The notes beneath the pieces were generated by a model, which had not been told where the DNA came from, made no database searches, and worked only from the letters and a program-made list of their open reading frames with translations. The position numbers and the translations under genes are program-made. From Planococcus citri (taxonomy: Eukaryota > Arthropoda > Insecta > Hemiptera > Pseudococcidae), in assembly GCF_950023065.1 (NCBI RefSeq), contig NC_088678.1, positions 63,642,460-63,706,459 on the forward strand: DNA of 64,000 nt, read 5' to 3'. Below, one piece after another: positions 59,737 to 64,000 of this stretch. The stretch's first letter is position 1. Each line of letters begins with the position of its first letter.

Positions 59737-60699
59737 CTAAGGATCACTAACAGGGGGCCTTTGATCACTGGATGTCGAAGTAAACGCAGGAAACGTGAAA
59801 GAATACGAAAACGTGCCACGAAACCTCGATCCATAAAATTTGGCATCCGGTACTTGTTTTTGTATCTCCGATAATCCTCTATCAATCATACTGTACCCGA
59901 ATGGATTTCTCTCCAGCGTTTCTACATGACTTTGTTTCTTCGGAATGCTCGAACGATATGGCCAAATATCACATTTTTCGTGCTCGAAATAGGTCACGAA
60001 TACACCGTGCATGAAATAAACACTGTTCAGGGGGAAATCGCGAATTCTCCTCTTGGGTAAATTAATCAACACCTCTTCTGTTTTATTCGTGAACCAATCC
60101 AATAATTCTCTAAGATGCTCCAATGGTTTCTGGTCATAAGCAATGAAAGATTTATCATCTACCACTAGAATGATATCCGATAACAAATCGTCCTTTTGAA
60201 TTAATCTTTTCAACCCAGGAAGTCCCACGTTGGCCGAAAAATTTCCACTGAACAAATCTACGCCGGAGAAAACTTGGAATTGTCCAAGTTCTTTGTACAC
60301 TTCGAATTCTTCTTGGTCCCAAAAAGATGCAAGTAATTCGGCCAAGAGCGCTTGATTTCTTTTCTGGAAATCGCCGGAAAAAAATGCAATTCGGGAGCCC
60401 AAGTTTATCAAGTAATCGAATAGAATTTTCAGATATGGTAAGAATACGTACGAATTCTTGGTACGAGATAGGCTGTCTGGGTCGATAAAACTCACTATAG
60501 GGCATTCCGGGTAACTCTTCCCGACAGTTTTTAGATCGTCGTTCGATAATTCACTTGTGAAAAGCGTGCTGTCGATATCGAATATTATAACACGTGGTCT
60601 GCATGATAGAGATTGACTTGTCATGATTTTCGATGATACTGGTTCTAGTTTCACGCTTATGGAAAATAAGCAACAAAAAGTGTACGAGAAATAATTCAT
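59737..60699 (-). CDS. HAD-superfamily phosphatase-like protein, copy 1
   Basis: This 320-residue protein comes from one uninterrupted coding exon. Residues 1-22 (MNYFSYTFCCLFSISVKLEP...) are hydrophobic and could be a signal peptide. HAD motif I is FDIDSTL with D41 and D43 (nucleophile and acid/base) and T45. Motif II is FFSGD (S108). A Lys-rich stretch near 164-169 could give motif III, and LVVDD (D181-D182) is motif IV. The C-terminal part has DFPLNSVYFMHGVF and NPFGYSMIDRGLSEIQ, conserved with copy 2 but not a domain I know. The likely activity is phosphoryl hydrolysis; the substrate is unknown. The start is chosen because MN(Y/F) aligns in both copies and follows a possible 3' splice site. 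Confidence 0.8.
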   Translation of the reverse strand: MNYFSYTFCCLFSISVKLEPVSSKIMTSQSLSCRPRVIIFDIDSTLFTSELSNDDLKTVGKSYPECPIVSFIDPDSLSRTKNSYVFLPYLKILFDYLINLGSRIAFFSGDFQKRNQALLAELLASFWDQEEFEVYKELGQFQVFSGVDLFSGNFSANVGLPGLKRLIQKDDLLSDIILVVDDKSFIAYDQKPLEHLRELLDWFTNKTEEVLINLPKRRIRDFPLNSVYFMHGVFVTYFEHEKCDIWPYRSSIPKKQSHVETLERNPFGYSMIDRGLSEIQKQVPDAKFYGSRFRGTFSYSFTFPAFTSTSSDQRPPVSDP

Positions 60700-61100
60700 T
60701 TCTCACTGTTCTGCAGGTTAATGACCCGTATTTTTAAGATTTCGAGTAATTTATGTAAAATTTTCTTACATTTTGGTCGATTGTCTATTTTTCAAACTGG
60801 TCTACTCGAGGAACTACTGCCATAAACTGACTGATTGACAAAAAGGCGTCTAAATGAGTGGAAATGTACCAACGATCAGGAAAAGTAAGCATGGTTCAAG
60901 TGCAGCAAATGACCAATCTGTATTGCTACACTTCGGAAGAACTCAATTTCTAAACCACCATTCAATATAAAGGAAACCAGGAACTAAAACTGTGAATGAT
61001 TCTATCAGAAAGGTGTAGTCGTAGTGATATAAGTTGAAATTTCACGAATACCAATATCAATCCAATATTCATACATTTGATCTTGAAGAAGATAATCTTG
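60700..61100 (-). promoter_or_regulatory. 5' flank of HAD copy 1, duplicated
   Basis: The sequence upstream of the start is similar to 62308-62750 (cgatcaggaaaa, cttacattttgg/cttacgtttttt, atcagaaaggtgtagt-like words). On the minus strand both have GTAAGAAAATT followed 48-59 bases later by an AG (cctgcag or ttatccag) just before the ATG, which suggests a small conserved 5' UTR intron. The promoter is therefore probably within this block, but no core element is certain. Confidence 0.45.
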
Positions 61101-61362
61101 ATAAGCTTATTGAAGCATGATAACGGTATAGCTCAAGTTATTATTTATATTTAATGTATTGAGTGACGAGAGCAGTTCTTCAGAAACCTTATGCAATGAT
61201 TTAAACCTCGCTCCTCCATCACCGAATTTTCACAATCACAATAATGCCTTGACCCTTGAAAATGGCACGAAGCAGCCATCATAGGGCATTGATCTAAAAC
61301 AGGATGCATTCCCCAAAATTACCTTACTGGTTACTGACATTTTTTGGTAACCTTATGCTTTG
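61101..61362. other. Spacer between the two HAD genes
   Basis: About 260 bp without coding potential. The tandem unit boundary lies here. Confidence 0.5.
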
Positions 61363-62307
61363 TTAAACGCTGGCTGTTGAAGAGAGCACAGGGAAGGTGA
61401 AAGAATACGAAAACGTGCCATGATACTTCGATCCATAAAACTTGGCATCTGGTACGAATTTCTGTACCTCTGCTAAACCTCTATCAATCATACTATACGC
61501 AAACGGATTTTTCTCGACCACTTCTTTATGATCTTTTTTCCCCGGAAGAATCGGACGATATGGTGTAAAATCACATTTTTCATGCTCGAAATAAGTCTTG
61601 AATACGCCATGCATGAAATAAACGCTGTTCAAAGGGAAATCACGAAACCTCCTCCTCGCTAATTGAGTCACCACCTCCTCTTGTGTCTTTTTGATGAACC
61701 AAAGCAATAATTCTTCAATATGCTTGACCGGTTCTTGGTCATAAGCAGTAAAAGTTTGATCATCTTCGACTAGAATTACATCAGAGAGCAATTCGTCTTC
61801 TCGAATTATTCTTTTTAAATCTTGCGTACGATATCCTAAATCTGAAAAATTACCCTGAAATAGATCTTTACCAGAAAAAACGTCGAATTGTCCTAGTTCC
61901 TTGAAAACTTCCAGTTCCTCTTTGTCCCAAAAAGATGCGAGTAATTGGGTTATAATCGCTTGATTTTTTTTCTGCAAGTCGCCGGAAAAAAATACTATTC
62001 GGGCGCCTGCGTCTATCAAGTAATCGAATAGAATTTTCAGATGGGGTAGAAATGCGTAAGAATTTTTTGTTTGAAATTTGTCTTCTTCGTCGGTAAATGA
62101 TACAATAGGGCATTCCGGGTGGCTTCTTTGGATATTTTTCAATTCTTCGCTGAGTAATTCAGTTGTGAGAAGTGTGGTGTCGATATCGAAGAGTACAACG
62201 CGTGTTCTGAACGAAAGAGATTTACTCGTCATTATTTTCGCTAATCCTGGGTTTATTTTCATGTTTATGGAAAGTAAACAATAAAATGTGCATGAAAGAA
62301 AATTCAT
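61363..62307 (-). CDS. HAD-superfamily phosphatase-like protein, copy 2
   Basis: The paralogue of 59737-60699 is aligned over its whole length with most positions conserved. I place the start at 62307 (MNFLSCTFYCLLS), not at the upstream ATG at 62352. The extra 15 codons have no counterpart in copy 1 and lie across a probable 5' UTR splice acceptor. The HAD motifs are FDIDTTL (D41, D43, T45), FFSGD (S108) and VEDD. The hydrophobic N-terminus is retained, as are DFPLNSVYFMHGVF and NPFAYSMIDRGLAEVQ. The shorter C-terminus ends LSSTASV. Both frames are fully open despite clear divergence, which implies selection. It might be secreted or membrane-targeted; the substrate is unknown. Confidence 0.8.
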   Translation of the reverse strand: MNFLSCTFYCLLSINMKINPGLAKIMTSKSLSFRTRVVLFDIDTTLLTTELLSEELKNIQRSHPECPIVSFTDEEDKFQTKNSYAFLPHLKILFDYLIDAGARIVFFSGDLQKKNQAIITQLLASFWDKEELEVFKELGQFDVFSGKDLFQGNFSDLGYRTQDLKRIIREDELLSDVILVEDDQTFTAYDQEPVKHIEELLLWFIKKTQEEVVTQLARRRFRDFPLNSVYFMHGVFKTYFEHEKCDFTPYRPILPGKKDHKEVVEKNPFAYSMIDRGLAEVQKFVPDAKFYGSKYHGTFSYSFTFPVLSSTASV

Positions 62308-62750
62308 TTCTGCGGTTCTGGATAATACTGAAGTTTTACGAACGATTTGCATGGAATTTTCTTACGTTTTTTGGCGATTGTCCATCTCTCAAAGTGATCC
62401 ACTTGAAGGAATACGGCCATAGAGCTGATAATGGACGAAAACGTAACACAATATTATGTGGAAATACATTAACGATCAGGAAAAATAAGCATTACGCAAC
62501 AGAACCGACAAATTATTCATTCTTAAATATTTATACACTTCGAGAAAACTCCATTTCAAAATCAGCACTCAATTTAATCTGACTAAGCTGTTGAACCGTT
62601 TAATAGTTCTGCCAGAAGGAAAAGTGTAGTTGCGGAGAGATGACTTGAATACCTGTCTACACCAATCCAAAATTCAAAAAAATCCATAGATAAGATAATT
62701 TCGATAAAAAAAGTGATTAAGATAATAATTTCAACTTATCACTGAAACGA
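62308..62750 (-). promoter_or_regulatory. 5' flank of HAD copy 2, duplicated
   Basis: Counterpart of 60700-61100. The paired GTAAGAAAATT and AG signals are present here too. The plus-strand frame at 62286-62582 lies on this flank and is not considered a gene. Confidence 0.45.
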
Positions 62751-64000
62751 TTTCAATGTACCTACAAACACAAATTCTAGATTAATTTTCACGTATTAGA
62801 CAATTCCAATGATGAATCAAGTTTCCAAAATAATTGAAATTCGATGCAGCTAACTTGACAAACATTTTTAATCGACTGCCCAAGTTGACAGTTTTTATGC
62901 GAAAAGGAAATATATTCTGGGTACCTAAAAATTTTCACTCTTTTGGTGATATTTTATAAATTCAATTCAAACAGAGACGTGCTGAATGGGAGGGGGTCTT
63001 CTCCTCCCACCCCTTGGCAGAGAAAAATTTGGGCGAAAAATTAAGCTAGTTGGAAAAAGTTCAGAAGAAATTATGTGAGCAAAGAAAATTCAAGAATTAC
63101 CAAAAAAAAAAGGTCTCTCCAATGCAATGGAGTCGAACAGTAACAATTGCCAAAAAATCCCAACTTTTTCTACAGGGTGTCTAACGATCATGAAAGTCAT
63201 GAATTTTGCTCGAAACGCACTTGAAAAAGTCCATAGATTGAAAAAAAAAAGTTGAAAAATGAAAAATTTTTGTTCAAAAAATTAGAAAAATGAAAAAACT
63301 GAAGTAGGTACTAAATTTAAAAAATTTTCCTCGCAGTTTCTAGTTATTCAATTTGGGGGGGGGGGGTATTTTCATGCGGTAAGAATGTGAGAAATAAGTC
63401 ATGAAGAAGTCATGATTTTTTTTTCTGAGAATTTTATTGGACACAATTTTCAAATAATCTTTACCACCTTTTTCGCACATATTAATATAGAGAAAAAACA
63501 CCTTTTACTTGCACCTTGTTCTAAAATAAGTATTGAAAAATTGGAAACAATAATTTCTAATTTTCACCAAGATTGGTTATTTTCGAAAATATGCATAAAA
63601 ATTATATGCCCTGAAAAAATGAAGTATTCTGGATTTTTGAGAGATTTTGCTCCAGCCCCATTCGTATTTTTGAGCATTATAATTTTCTGAAAACTGAAAA
63701 TGTTAAAGCCATGAAAACCAAATTTTTGCATCAGTTATTTTTATAGTTTTTGCGCGATGCCCGAAAAGTCTAATATTGTTTTCACTTTTTTATTGGTAGT
63801 CATTTCAACTTATAGCCAATCAGCGAATAGCATTTCAATAAAGCCAGTTAGAGATTAGGATTTTATCATAATGCTTTGCAATATTTTGGCGCCAAATTCG
63901 AAGAAATAACCAGCAGTCGTTTGCGTCCGTGATGATTAGAATTATTTTAGCACCGATCCATCAGAAATTTCTACGCAATTTTTAAATGGCAATAAATTTA
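62751..64000. other. Non-coding end with dispersed repeat
   Basis: A 12-G run is at 63355-63366. The stretch 63780-64000 repeats 38070-38300. The 92-codon plus-strand frame at 63412-63690 is Phe/Ile/Lys-rich with no domain; I do not support it as a gene. Confidence 0.45.

Noticed and set aside
62308..62352. N-terminal extension of HAD copy 2 by 15 codons
   Set aside because: No counterpart in copy 1 and it crosses a probable 5' UTR splice acceptor.
1..64000. Search for rRNA or tRNA genes
   Set aside because: No rRNA-like conserved blocks and no cloverleaf with A/B boxes recognised by eye; a tRNA scan could still find one.

Overview
This is an AT-rich, intron-bearing, repeat-laden nuclear window from an animal. 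The style (TACCTACCTA/TACTCGTA-type words, insect-type Jockey and R1 retroelements, many foldback DNA elements) suggests an insect. A hemipteran such as a scale insect or mealybug is my best guess, but that is inference from style only. No rRNA, tRNA or CRISPR array was seen. Most of the window is non-coding, and most open frames are chance or repeat-derived.

Layout. 1-35 kb is gene-poor and built largely from foldback (inverted-repeat) elements: 1865-3005, 5362-6119, 8981-9041, 10535-11135, 12485-12994, 17503-18102, 22050-22570, 31464-31681 and 34087-34995. A recurrent repeat family with A-rich minisatellites fills 17.5-19.9 and 26.4-30.2 kb. Only orphan exon-like pieces appear here (13778-14008, 18158-18434, 20330-20464, 27727-27866). 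35.3-36.1 kb holds the 3' end of a CR1/Daphne-like retroposon, and 38.7-39.6 kb holds another foldback.

40.4-42.9 kb (minus strand) is the best host gene: a multi-exon KDM4-like histone demethylase. I rebuilt it from splice sites as JmjN, JmjC (HxE...H iron ligands visible), then a C-terminal exon with C2HC and C2H2-type fingers. It has several reading-frame breaks, and an intron carries a probable solo LTR. Directly upstream, 43271-47317 is a full-length Jockey-type non-LTR retrotransposon with intact ORF1 and ORF2 that overlap at ATGA. It is flanked by a perfect 12-bp target-site duplication, so it is probably young.

48.7-56.2 kb is a tandem duplication of a ~1.55-1.6 kb unit. The first copy carries a 2.59-kb element with ~800-bp near-perfect inverted arms and a second nested palindrome. 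The second copy carries a ~1.77-kb nest: an element with subterminal repeats and an 8-bp direct repeat at its ends, containing a hAT-type terminal inverted repeat pair, containing a 5'-truncated R1-clade retrotransposon with a 35-A tail. Each copy preserves the other's empty site.

59.7-62.8 kb (minus strand) holds two tandemly duplicated genes for HAD-superfamily phosphatase-like proteins. Each has a DxDxT motif, an uninterrupted coding exon and a hydrophobic N-terminus, and the duplication includes about 0.4 kb of upstream sequence. These are the only clearly intact non-transposon genes. The likeliest undescribed biology is this HAD pair, the JmjN-JmjC-zinc-finger gene with its Jockey neighbour, and the 2.59-kb foldback element.
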